64,000 bases of DNA from Megaustenia siamemsis. Lineage: Eukaryota; Mollusca; Gastropoda; Stylommatophora; Ariophantidae. Location of the stretch: positions 37,346,280 through 37,410,279 of the forward strand of contig JAVIAB010000160.1 of NCBI GenBank assembly GCA_032433765.1. The letters are read 5' to 3'. Shown piece after piece: positions 36,780 through 47,561 of this stretch (position 1 is its first letter; each line of letters opens with the position of its first letter). Both the position numbers and the translations under genes were made by a program. Below the pieces are notes generated by a model. That model searched no databases. It was not told the origin of the DNA and saw nothing but the letters and a program-made list of their open reading frames with translations.

Positions 36780-37737
36780 AACGTGGCTTCTTTGCTACTT
36801 GATTTACTTAAGTTAGATACAATATCAGCCTTTATACTGTTAGTATAATTCGTATTTTCTTGATATACTTTGACAATACTGTTTAAATATTTTTGATAGC
36901 TGGCTTGAAAAGTAACTACTACGGCGGTGATTTTGTATTAGTTCATTCACTTGGCTCGTTGAGCTTCTATTACGTGTTGTAATGCTGTTATTGCTGGTCC
37001 CTACTGTCGGGCATCTGTAGTGAAATATATGACGCATTCGTGCTCGCAGAGAGCTGTCCTTTGACGAAAGATTCAATCCTGTAGAACATGTTTTGTTGTC
37101 ATCTTATCCAGGGTACAGTGGCACTGGCTGGTAGTTTCTATTTTGAGTTTAGTGAACATGTGGTTTCTCATTCTGTTGTGGCCAGTAAGTAGGCGAAGTA
37201 TGATGACTTTATTTCTCCTTGATAGTTGGAGGTATCCATCCATCTCGTTATACTTTGAGTGTTCTTGTTTCCATTTTTCATGATACTTTCCTTTGATGAT
37301 TGATTTGACTTCATCGTAACTTACCAGATAGTTCTATTGTGGTAATCTTCCTCTCTCTTTAGCTAATCTGTCTGCGCGTTCGTTTCCGTATATATTACAG
37401 TGTGATGGTAACCACTGGATGACCAATCTCTGGAAGTTATTGTACATCTGGTAAGGGTTGTTCTCAAGTCATTTAGTCACTCATTCCTGAGGATTTTAGA
37501 GCTGTTAGGATTGACAGCGCATCAGTCAGTATCACCAATATCTTGTGCACGCTATTTTTGTGATGGATATCCAGTTTTGCAGCGTCTTTGAGGGCTTCAG
37601 TTTCTGCTTTAAAGTTGTTTGACACTTTCCCAGTAGCTATTGACTTGGTGATCTCTTCTTGGTTGTTCAGCTTCAAGAACACACCTCCCCCTCAATTTAT
37701 GATGGCGCTTGTAGCAGAGCCATCTGCGTTTATGTGT
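36780..37737 (-). pseudogene. LINE C-terminus with RNase H (palindrome spacer)
   Basis: Minus strand begins abruptly at INADGSATSAIIN (RNase H DGS catalytic entry, followed by a stop) and continues GGGVFLKLNNQEEITKSIA, then FKAETEALKDAAKL (Glu of the active site) and VILTDALSILTALKSS (Asp). A shifted frame gives a LLTGHNRMRNHMFTKLKIET segment and a Cys/His tail (CHCTLDKMTTKHVLQDC). This is the RNase H plus Cys-tail layout of I/Nimb-like LINEs, but a different family from the satellite relic. Truncated 5' at the right-arm junction; frameshifted. Confidence 0.82.
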
Positions 37738-40700
37738 GAAGTTTGGGGAAAGCCTAGCGTGTAAATTTACTATTTTTAGTAATTTCATAGTCGTATCCAT
37801 AAAAAAATGTATGGGGGGAAAATTAATAAAAGTGATTTTTATTCAAAATCTTGCGACGGTGATGTCCAATATGAAGATTTAGGAAAGCCTAGAGGTTAAA
37901 TGTATTTTTTCAACAGTTTCATAGGTGTATCCAGAAAAAAATGATCAAAGGGTAACAATTCATAAAAGTGATTTTTAAGTAAATTTTTGCTACGATGATG
38001 TCTAATATGAAGTTTGAGGCAAGCCTAGAGGATAAATTAATTTTTTTAACAGTTTCATAGCGTATCCCTAAAAATGGGCAGAGTTAAAATTCATAAAAGT
38101 GATTTTAAAGTAAATATTTGCTACGGGATGCCTAAAATAAAGTTTAAGGAATGCGTAGAGGTTGCATGTTATTTTTCAAACAGTTTCATAGGTGTATGCC
38201 TAAAAAATTGTCAGGGTGTAACATTTATAAACGTGCTTTTCAAATAATTTTTTTGCTATGGGGATGCCTAAAATAAAGTTTGAGGTAAGCCTAGAGGTTA
38301 AATTGTATTTCTTAAAACAGTTTCATAGACGTATCACTCAAAAATGGTGGGGATAAAATTCATAAAATTGATTTTTATGTAAATTTTTGCTTCGGTAATG
38401 CCTAAAATAAAATTTGAGGTAAGCCTAGAGGTTAAATTTTATTTTTTTATCAGTTTCATAGGCGTATCTTTAAAAAAATGGCTGCGGGTAAATTTCATAA
38501 CAGTGACTTTTATTCAAAATTTTGGTACAGGGATGTCTGATATGGAGTTTAAGAAAAGCCTAGAGGTTAAATTTATATTTTTAAACAGTTTCATAGGTGT
38601 ATGCCTAAAAAATGATGAAGGGCCAAAAAAATCATTAAAGTGATTTTTAAGTAAATTTTTGCAACGATGATGTCTAATATGAAGGTTAAGGTAAGTCTAG
38701 AGGTTAAATTTTATATTTTAAAGAGTTTCATAGGCGTATCCTTCAAAATGGTCATGGGTAAAATTAATAAAAGTGGTTTATTTTTAAGTACATTTTTGCT
38801 ACTGGGATGCCTAAAATAAAGTTTGAGGTAAGCCTTGAGGTTAACTTATTTTTTTTTTACATTTTCATATGCGTATCCATCAAAAATAGTGAGGGGGTAA
38901 AAATTAATAAAAGTGATTATTAAGTAAATTTTTGCTACGCGGATGCCTAAAATAAAGTTTGGGGTAAGCCTAGAGGTAAAATTTTATTTTTTAACAGTTT
39001 CATAGGCGTATCCGTAATAAAATGCCTGGGAAAAAAATTCATAAACGTGATATTTTATTCAAAATCTTGCTACGGGGATGACTAATATGAAGTTTTGGGA
39101 AAGCCTAGAGTTTAAATTTATATTTTTTAAACAGTTTCATAGGCGTATCCCTAAAAAAATGGTGGGGGATAAAATTCATAAAATTGATTATTAAGTAAAT
39201 TTTTGCTTCGAGGATGCCTAAAATAATTTTGAGGTAAGCAAAGAGGTTACATTTTAATTTTTTAACAATTTATAAGCGTATCCCTAAAAAATGGCTGAGG
39301 TATAGTTCATGAAAGTGTTTGTCTATTCAAAATCTTGCTACGAGGATGTCTAATATGAAGTTTTGGGAAAGCCTAGAGGTTAAATTTATTTTTAACAGAT
39401 TCATAGGCGTATCTTTAAAACAATGGCTGGGGGTAAATTTCATAACAGTGACTTTTATTCAAAATCTTGATACAGGGATGCCTGATATGGAGATTAAGAA
39501 AAGCCTATAGGTTAAATTTATTTTTAAAACAGTTTCATAGGCGTAAGCCTAAAAAAAGATCAAGGGTAACAATTCATTAAAGTGATTTTTAAGTAAGTTT
39601 TTTCTACTATAATGTTTAATATGAAGGTTAAGGTAAGCCTAGAGGTTACATTTTATATGTTAAACAGTTTCATAGGCGTATCCCTCAAAAATTGTCATGG
39701 GTAATATTAATAAAAGTGATTTATTTTTAAGTAAATTGTTGCTACAGGGATGCCTAAAATAAAGTTTGAGGTAAGCGTTGGTGTTAATTTTTATTTTTTT
39801 TTATCAGCTTCATATACGTATCCCTAAAAAATAGTGAGGGCATAAAATAAATAAAAGTTATTTTTAAGTAAATTTTTGCTACACGGATGCCTAAAATAAA
39901 GTTTGACGTAAGCCTAGAGGATATATTTTTTTTTTACAGTTTTATATGCGTATCCCTAAAAAAATTGTCGGAGAGCTAAAATTCATACAAGTGATTTTTT
40001 ATTCAAAATCTTGCTTTGAGGATGTCTAATATGAAGTTTGAAATAGATCTAGAGTATAAATTTACTATTTTTAGTGTTTTAATAGTAGTATCCATAAAAA
40101 TAGCGGGGAGTAAAAATCATTAAAATGATTTTTATTCAAAATCTTGCTACGAGGATGTCTAATATGAAGGTTTGGAAAAGCCATGAGGTTAAATTAATTT
40201 TTTAAAAACAGTTTTATAGTCGTATCCCCGAAAAAAATGGCAGGGGGTAAAAATCATAAATTGATTTTGTATTCAAAACCATGCTACGTGGATGTATAAT
40301 ATGAAGGTTAAGGTAAGTCTAGAGATTAAATTTTATATTTTAAAGAGTTTCATAGGCGTATCCTTCAAAAATGGTCATGGGTAAAATTAATAAAAGTGGT
40401 TTATTTTTAAGTACATTTTTGCTACAGGGATGCCTAAAATAAAGTTTGAGGTAAGCCTTGAGGTTAACTTATTTTTTTTTACAGTTTCATGTGCGTATCC
40501 ATCAAAAATAGTGAGGGGGTAAAAATTAATAAAAGTGATTATTAAGTAAATTTTTGCTACGCGGATGCCTAAAATAAAGTTTGAGGTAAGCCTAGAGGTA
40601 AAATTTTATTTTTTAACAGTTTCATAGGCGTATCCGTAAAAAAATGCCTGGGAAAAAATGGCAGGGAGTAAAAATCATAAATTGATTTTTTATTCAAAAC

Positions 40701-42350
40701 CATGCTACGTGGATGTATAATATGAAGTTTGAAGTAGGCCTATAGTACAAATTTACTATTTTTTTAAGTGATTTCATTGTCGTATCCATAAAAGTGGCTG
40801 GTGGTAAAATTCATAAAAGTTATTTTTATTCAAAATCTTGCTACAGGGATGTCTAATATGAAGTTATAGGAAAGCCTAGGGGATATTTTTTTTTTAAAGT
40901 TGTATATGCGTATCTTTAAAAAAAATGGCTGGGGGTAAATTTCATAAAAATGATTTTTATTCAAAGTCTTGCTACCGTGATGTCTAATATGAAGTTTTGG
41001 TAAAGTCTATAGGTTAAATTTATTTTTTAACAGTTTCATAGGCGTATCCTTAAAAAATGATCAATATGTAAAAATTCATAAAAGTGATTTTTAAGTACAT
41101 TTTTGCTACGGGGATGCCTCATATAAAGTTTGAGGTAAGCCTAGAGGTTAAATTTTATTTTTCAAACAGTTTCATAGGCGTATCCCTCAAAAATGTTCAT
41201 AGGTAAAATTTATAAACGTGATTTTCAAGTAATTTTTTTGCTACGGGGATGCTTAAAATAAAGTTTGAGATAAGCCTAGAGGTTAAATTTTATTTTTTTA
41301 AACAGTTTTATAGGCGTATCCATCAAAGATGGTCGGGGTAAAATTCATAAAAGTGATTTTTAAGTACATTTTTGAGACTGGGATACATAAAATAAAGATT
41401 GAGTTAAGCTTTAAGGTTACATTTTATTTTTTTTAACAGTTTCATAGGCGTATACCTAAAAAATTGTCAGGGGATACAATTCATGAAAGTGATTTTTAAG
41501 TTAACATTTGCTTCGAGGTTGCATAAAATAAAGATTTAGGTAAGCCTAGAGGTAAAATTGTATTTTTTAAAAACAGTTTCATAAACGTATCCATAAAAAT
41601 GGCTGATGTAAAATTCATAACAGTTTATTTTTCTATTCAAAATCTTGCTATGAGAATATCTAATATGAAGTTTGAAATAGGCCTAGAGTGTAAATTTACT
41701 ATTTTTAGTGTTCCATGAAAAAAATGGCTGGGATAAAATTAATAATAGTGATTTTTATTCAAAATTTTGCTACGAGGATATCTAATATGAAGTTTTGGGA
41801 AAGCCTAGAGTTAAATTAATTTTTAAGTTTCATATGCGTATTTCTAAAAAATGATCAAAGGTTAAAAATTCATAAAAGTGATTTTGAAGTACATTTTTTA
41901 TATGAGGATGTCTAATATGAAGATAGAGGTAAGCCGAGAGGTTAAATTTTATATTTTAAAAAGTGATTTTTATTCTAAATCTTGCTAAGGGGATGTCTAA
42001 TATGAAGTTTGGGGAAAGGCTAACCTGTCAATTTACTATTTTTAATGATTTCATAGTCGTATCCATAAAAATATGGTTTGGGGTAAAATTCATAAAATTG
42101 ATTTTTTATTCAAAATCTTGCTACGAGGATATCTAATTTGAAGTTTTGGTATGTTTAGAGTGTAATTTTACTATTTTTAGTGATTTCATAGTCATATCCA
42201 TAAAAAAATTGCTGGGGGTAAAACTCATAAAAATGATTTTTTATTCAAAATCTTTATGCAAGGATGTCTAATAAGAATTTTGGTGTAGGTCTAGCGTGTA
42301 AATTTACTATTTTTAGTGATTTCATAGGCGTAGCCATAAAAATGGCTGGG
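37738..42350. repeat. 135-bp AT-rich satellite (right arm)
   Basis: Inverted counterpart of 28880-34737, about 34 monomers. The reading frame at 38398-38643 is the longest uninterrupted translation of the satellite and shows the period (KKSLEVKFIFLNSFIGVCLK). Confidence 0.9.
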
Positions 42351-42429
42351 GGTATAAAGATGTGTGAGCGGTTGTGTATTTGTGTGTGGGTGTTTTTGAC
42401 ATTTTTTTGTTCAACTATTATGACTATGG

Positions 42430-42713
42430 GTGTAGGTTTTTAGGGTTCGAGTTCAACTTTTTTATTATAAGCCTAAATATTTGTGTTTTGGGGCTAATTT
42501 TTTTGCGATTTGACCTAACTTTTTGAACCTAGTATATAACTTTCTGCTCGTTGTGTCTAAATATTATGACTATTTGAGTAGCTTTTAGGTTTTTGAGGTC
42601 GACTTTGAATATGAGCCTACATTTTTTTTTCTCGGGGTAAAATTTGTGCGATTTGGACGAACTTTTTGGACCTTGAACATAACTTTCTGTTTGTTGTGTC
42701 TAACTATTATGAC
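42430..42713. repeat. ~107-bp repeat, inner part (right arm)
   Basis: Mirror of 28523-28880; aactttttggaccttgaaca and tgttgtgtctaactattatg recur. Confidence 0.8.
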
Positions 42714-44021
42714 TATAACCGTGTTCTGACTTTGTTCTTCGTTATGGCACGACACCGCACATTCAAGAATCAACAAACTTTGTGGGTTATCAGTCAGTCC
42801 TCATTTGGAGGCGAAGGCGCGCCCCACCCAGCACCAGATGGCTTGCGCCAGGATCGGTGAACCAGAACCACCCAGACCCTGTTACACCTCTTCGTGGTGC
42901 CTCTAGAAACAGACTAACCTGTCTAGTCTGGCCATGCGAGCAGGGATCGAAGTGGGAAGACGAACCCGGTACACAAAAAAAACGTCGGCTGAAATCGGAT
43001 GTGTTGGGCCGAAAGGCGCAGATATCACAGTGTTACACTGCAAACTTCAACACAACGTAACTACGTCCACTTAACGTCCTTTTAAGGGCGGATGACGAGG
43101 AGGAAGTCTACGGTTCGTATCCGTTAGAATACCTCAAATCATCGGGCGAACGCATCATCATCATCATCATCAGTCCTCATTTATGATATTACACACTTAT
43201 ATATAGATAGATGCTATCAAGCTGTCCTTCCTAGCGTCTCTGTTCTGTAGATACTTGTTCGATCTAATAAGTCTTGGCCGCTGAAGTATTTCCACTACCG
43301 TCGGTGTTGTACCTCAGCTATTCGTATAGTGGATATTCTAACTTTCTCTCTATCTATATTGTTTCTCTTTCGTCTGTGTCTTCTGTTCTAACGATCTCCG
43401 ATGGCTATCTCTGTGCCTATCATTAGGACTCCGTCTCTCGTTCTAGTTCTCGTCCTCTAGTTATGGTGCCTGACTTCTAATTCTGATCTGTAATTCTAAT
43501 TCTGCTCTCCTGTTCTACTCTAGTTGAAGTTTTTCAGTGACTATCTCAATTCCTATCGGTCGCTAGTGCGTGGCTATGTTCCTAAGTTCTCTGTAAGTCT
43601 CTAAGTTCTCTCTAAGTGTCCTCTCTAAGTTCCATCCTAAGTGTGGAAGTCCCTAGCTTTTATACTCCTGTCTTTTGACCGACAGTTTACATTTTCTCCT
43701 GCCAACTATGGCATTGACACTGTTCCACTCCTCTCTGCACTCAAGTGACTCTCTCTAATCATCTGACACCACGTGGCGAGCCCTTTATTTGTTTACGAGT
43801 TCTAGGCTCCCCATCAACAGCTAGGGTCATTCCCCGCCATCTGGCAATTTTAGTTTATGAATTCTACCTTCCTAATGACAGCTAAGATAAGTTTCCCACT
43901 AGTGGTCAATCAGTGCGGTTTCCCATGGTCTCTAGTCATCTCTATGTTAATTATGTCTAATCCTGTTTTGTCCTCACTTAATTATGATTTAAATATGTAT
44001 GTTTCATCATTCACGGTTACA
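42714..44021 (-). mobile_element. Solo LTR, interrupted (right arm)
   Basis: Mirror of 27589-28522, with ends tataaccgtg (42714) and cacggttaca (44021). Target duplication tgac at 42710-42713 and 44022-44025. It is split by the 364-bp insertion at 42807-43170. The complement of the TATA box lies at about 43660 (cttttatact). Confidence 0.75.
42807..43170 (+). mobile_element. Non-autonomous retroposon with (atc)n tail, right arm only
   Basis: 364-bp insertion, markedly richer in G+C than the arm. It starts ggaggcgaaggcgcgcccca and ends gcatcatcatcatcatcat. A perfect 12-bp duplication cagtcctcattt (42795-42806 and 43171-43182) flanks it; the left arm has the empty site (complement of cagttcgcattt at 28430-28441). 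The trinucleotide tail suggests mobilisation by an RTE-like LINE. No tRNA boxes are obvious and the frame through it (42782-43060) is not protein-like. Confidence 0.82.
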
Positions 44022-44220
44022 TGACTATGGGAATAGATTTTTAGACTTTTGAGGTCTACTTTTTGCTTATGAGTGGACTAACTTTTTGGACCTTGAATAT
44101 AGCTTTCTGTTTGTTGTGTCTAACTATTATGACTATGGGAGTAGATTTTTAGACTTTTGAATCTACTTTTTGCTTATGAGTGGACTAACTTTTTGGACCT
44201 TGAATATAGCTTTCTGACTG
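44022..44220. repeat. ~107-bp repeat, outer part (right arm)
   Basis: Mirror of 27394-27588, two copies of the actttttggaccttgaatat unit. Confidence 0.82.
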
Positions 44221-44413
44221 TGCTCTCAGTACTGAATTATGGTTTGGGCATACTCACTCTCTCGTCAACTCAGATCGCAAGGTTGGAATGAGTTCAAAAT
44301 TAGGGCCTACAGGCAGTTCTCAGATACACCAGAGATACACCTATCCGTTCAATGATGTACTTACTTTACTTTCCGTGGATTAGAGTAGATCTATAGATCT
44401 GCTCAGGTCCGGC

Positions 44414-45556
44414 TTAGTTGAACGCGGAAAGGAACATAATTAATTCCTTGCATTCAGAATTGGGTGTGACCAAGGGCAAGCGCCTCAATCGTGAAAAAAA
44501 ATCCTTTATGGCTGAGTCGGAGGAGTCCACATGGAGAGTATGCAATTTGAATGACATTAGGCCCGGCAAGGATTGGATAGAAGTAACAACAGAGAAAAAG
44601 AAGAGAACCAAATTAATAATTGATTTTTGCAGGGATTGTCGCAATTGGAGCCTACAGAGCTACCGAGGTCGTAATAAGGGAATCCATCGAAAAAGTGTCC
44701 CCACCTCTGGATCTCATCGTCTACACGGATGGTTCTGTATCACGCGGACAGCGCAGCGACTAGGGTTTTGTGGCATACCAACATGGCAGATAAGTGGCTA
44801 GGGAATCTGGCAAGTGTAGCATTACGGTGTCCAGCATGAGAATGGAGATAGAAGCAACAACAGCTGCGATAACATGGCTGGTTACACAGAAAGTGAATCA
44901 CGCAGTCTTGGTGACTGACACGCAAAGTATGCAACAGAAGATTGGTAGACAGTGTCTGCAGCAGGAGTGGATGTAGCTCTTGGATGACTCTACAGTTAGG
45001 GCGTTAATTTGAGTGTAGTGTTCAGGTCATGCTGGTGTATTCGGTAATGAAATAGCCCGTAAGCTCAATGGTGTACTCGGTAAAGAAACAACTGATAAGC
45101 TTGCTGGTGTACTCGGTAATGAAGTAGCTGATAAGCTTGCTGGTGTACTCGGTAATGAAGTAGCTGATAAGCTTGCTGGTGTACTCGGTAATGAAACAGC
45201 TGATAAGCTTGCTGGTGTACTCGGTAATGAAATAGCTGATAAGCTTGCTGGTGTACTCGGTAATGAAATAGCTGATAAGCTTGCTGGTGTACTCGGTAAT
45301 GAAACAGCTGATAAGCTCACTGGTGTACTCGGTAATGAAATAGCTGATAAGCTTGCTGGTGTACTCGGTAATGAAATAGCTGATAAGCTTGCTGGTGTAC
45401 TCGGTAATGAAATAGCTGATAAGCTCGCTAGTGTACTTGGTAATGAAATAGCTGATAAGCTTGCTAGTGTACTTGGTAATGAAATAGCTGATAAGCTCGC
45501 TGGCAGCTCTGATACTGAGTGTGGCTTTATTCTGGAAAAGAGGACATCGTCAAGTT
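44414..45556 (+). pseudogene. LINE RNase H relic with expanded motif (right arm)
   Basis: Plus strand: GRNKGIHRKSVPTSGSHRL-type sequence in one frame and, in the alternative frame, LIVYTDGSVSRGQRS (RNase H catalytic entry). Then ESGKCSITVSSMRMEIEATT (Glu of the active site) and HAVLVTDTQSMQQKIGRQCL (Asp). After two stops, SGHAGVFGNEIARKLNG follows and then the 36-bp-unit array of GVLGNEIADKLA. The array stays open in the RNase H frame for about 500 bp and ends with CGFILEKRTSSS and a stop near 45574. The normal domain has the GHxGVxGNExADxLA motif once; here it is repeated 13 times. Upstream stops and a frameshift show the element was already dead. Confidence 0.87.
45030..45498. repeat. 36-bp minisatellite from RNase H motif (right arm)
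   Basis: Thirteen units of ggtgtactcggtaatgaaat plus agctgataagcttgct, mirror of 26112-26580. Most changes between units are substitutions, so the reading frame is kept, but the 36-bp unit length alone explains that. The minus-strand 179-residue frame (45027-45566) is antisense. Confidence 0.93.
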
Positions 45557-45690
45557 TGTTCTTCATTCATTAAGAAAAGAATAGAATGGGTGGGACAATA
45601 AAGAGGCTAAAGATGGCGATGAAATCTGGTAGATCCAGATTGCTTGGTGGGAAAAACAAATCAACACCTTACATGAACAATCAATGCCTA

Positions 45691-45955
45691 GGGAGCCGCG
45701 ATAGCTCAGTGGTTAGTGAACTGGACTACAAAGGGTAAGAGGTAGGATTCGATCCCAACCGACGGCTTCGGGTTCACCCAGCCTTTAATGGGTACCTGAT
45801 TTTTTTTAAGGGAAAGTGAAGCGGCACGGGCGTAATGCTGACCACATTACCCCAAAAAGCATGTGCCGAAGGTCTGTAAATTATAGGGTCACTAACACCA
45901 TATTTTTCCCTATACGCCATTTGGCGTGACGGTTGTACTTTACTTTTACTTTACT
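45691..45955 (+). mobile_element. SINE S1 full-length copy (right arm)
   Basis: Best-preserved S1 for defining the family: head gggagccgcgatagctcagt, gattcgatcccaaccgacgg, mid-body ggtacctgattttttttaag, gtgccgaaggtctgtaaatt, gtcactaacaccatattttt, and cgccatttggcgtgacggtt before a ttttactttactt tail. About 265 bp. Confidence 0.9.
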
Positions 45956-46122
45956 TACTATTCTTGCCTCAAATTTTGCCACATTGCTACCGTCATAAAT
46001 AGAACACCTCGTGTCAACTGATCAAGATAGTTTTCTATTTATATCTTAAATGGTTACAGAATTTGTGGCTCAAAAATGGAATATTTCAAAACAGAACGTT
46101 TCAAATTTGACATTTTCGAAGG

Positions 46123-46126
<4 letters not shown>

Positions 46127-46180
<54 letters not shown>
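46127..46180. repeat. TA microsatellite (right arm)
   Basis: (ta)n, mirror of 25430-25484. Confidence 0.93.
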
Positions 46181-46181
<1 letters not shown>

Positions 46182-46238
46182 CAAGTATTATTGTGTTAAA
46201 ACATTATTCATACACAAATTAATGAAGCCATAAGTTTG

Positions 46239-46505
46239 TAGCCTCGATGGCTGAGTAGTTAGTGTGATCATTGCATGATTAGAAAGGTGAAAATTCAATA
46301 ACTAGACGTGGGTATTTTCGGGCCGACAAGGCTCCAATCTTCAACCAGTCTCTGTAAATGGGTACCATATTTTTTAAGAATTAATGCCGGCCTAGGGTGA
46401 TACCGACCAGCTCACCAAACAATTTGCGTGGTCATGGAAAATATGGTCATTAACACCATTTCCCACATACGCCTAGCAAGACAGGGAAGTGGAGCTTTAC
46501 TTTGA
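46239..46505 (+). mobile_element. Diverged S1-like SINE (right arm)
   Basis: Mirror of 25108-25373; tagcctcgatggctgagtag head, ggtaccatattttttaagaa in the middle, acaccatttcccacatacgc near the end. Confidence 0.7.
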
Positions 46506-46533
46506 CTTGTTAGCTTGACTAGAAGCTTCACTT

Positions 46534-46808
46534 GTGTGTGTCTGGTGTCACACATTGAAACCACTCCCATCAAATATCAATTTATGAATGAGCAAATTGT
46601 TGTAGACTCAGGTCATCTTCACTTGTGTGTGTCTGGTGTCACACATTGAAACCACTCCCATCAAATATCAATTTATGAATAAGCAAATTGTTGTAGACTC
46701 AGGTCATCTTCACTTGTGTGTGTCTGGTGTCACACATTGAAACCACTCCCATCAAATATCAATTTATGAATGAACAAATTGTTGTAGACTCACGTCATCT
46801 TCACTTAT
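46534..46808. repeat. 91-bp minisatellite, three copies (right arm)
   Basis: Mirror of 24804-25080; cttgtgtgtgtctggtgtca recurs with 91-bp spacing. Confidence 0.92.
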
Positions 46809-46930
46809 TAATGCTGTAAACGTTTCAATGTTGGAATGAAAATGCTATTTTAAGATTAAAACAAGCAGCTGTGCCGTAGCTTTGACTTTAGAACGGAATG
46901 GCTTCACTACAGTCTGGGCACCTCCATACA

Positions 46931-47346
46931 ATTGCTTAAATATTTTCATATAGAAAATTTAAAAATTCTGCAAATTCTTTATGAAAATTTATATTTATAA
47001 ATTAATATGCAAATATTACACAGTTTATTTAAATTACGTTACATAATTTTCCTCCCTTACATTCAAGGTAGGCAACTTACAGTGCATGAAAGAGATTTAT
47101 AAAATAATTAATACTTTACCATACATTTAAGGAAAATGCAAATCTTCTATTTGCTTCTATTTGCTTTAATTGTGCGATGTAAACATCTCTAAAATAATGC
47201 TTAGCATGAATAGACTTTTATATTTTTAAAATAATATGCAAAAATTAGACCCTTGATAAAAATTACGTTGTGAAATATTACATAAAGTTAGTTGATACTT
47301 TGCCTTGATTTCTGTGTAAACAAAAAATCAGATAACTTAAATGTGC
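46931..47346. other. AT-rich sequence outside the right arm
   Basis: No coding frame, repeat partner or SINE recognised. Its boundary with the arm is the outer palindrome breakpoint. Confidence 0.6.
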
Positions 47347-47361
47347 TCAAGCTTATATTAA
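47347..47361. repeat. 15-bp target-site duplication, left copy
   Basis: tcaagcttatattaa, repeated without mismatch at 48875-48889 directly after a 21-base A-run. Confidence 0.9.
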
Positions 47362-47383
47362 CAACTTGTTTCTTATAGATACA

Positions 47384-47423
47384 ATGCCTCCCAAGGTCTC
47401 GAGTAAAGGTGCGAAGAAGGCTG
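47384..47423 (+). pseudogene. Histone H2B N-terminal fragment at the 5' end of the retrocopy
   Basis: The first ATG of the insertion encodes MPPKVSSKGAKKA, then VNL and a stop. MPPKVSSKGAKKA agrees with the N-terminus I recall for spiralian H2B, where GKAK-type residues would follow; the match stops after about 40 bases. The 22 bases before the ATG (caacttgtttcttatagata then ca) would be a short histone-type leader. The likely origin is a template switch from the LINE RNA to an H2B mRNA during insertion. A lysine-rich ORF1 start that resembles H2B by chance is the alternative. Confidence 0.5.
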
Positions 47424-47561
47424 TCAATTTATAAAAGTGTCATGAGAACTAAGTGAACTGAAATCATGAATTAAACCACGGAAATTCTCAAACAGAAAAA
47501 TCGAATAGATGAATTAGAGATCATACAAGAATAAAATATACAGTCTCAAAGAAAACAAGCC

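Larger units (their letters stand above)
37738..46930 (-). repeat. Giant inverted repeat, right arm
   Basis: About 9.2 kb, reverse-complement partner of 24683-34737; outer breakpoint at 46930. Right-only changes are a 364-bp insertion with 12-bp duplication (42807-43170) and a deletion of about 555 bp (four satellite monomers) near 39125. The right arm reaches about 25 bp further into the monomer at the inner junction than the left arm does. Confidence 0.95.

Noticed and set aside
42782..43060. 92-residue frame in the right-arm insertion as a gene.
   Set aside because: It lies within a short non-autonomous retroposon with target duplications and shows no domain; it starts in flanking LTR sequence.
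24683..46930. The inverted repeat as a pure assembly mirror.
   Set aside because: Arm-specific insertions with their own target duplications and matching empty sites, plus an arm-specific duplication and deletion, are hard to create by folding one sequence. Long-read confirmation is still desirable.
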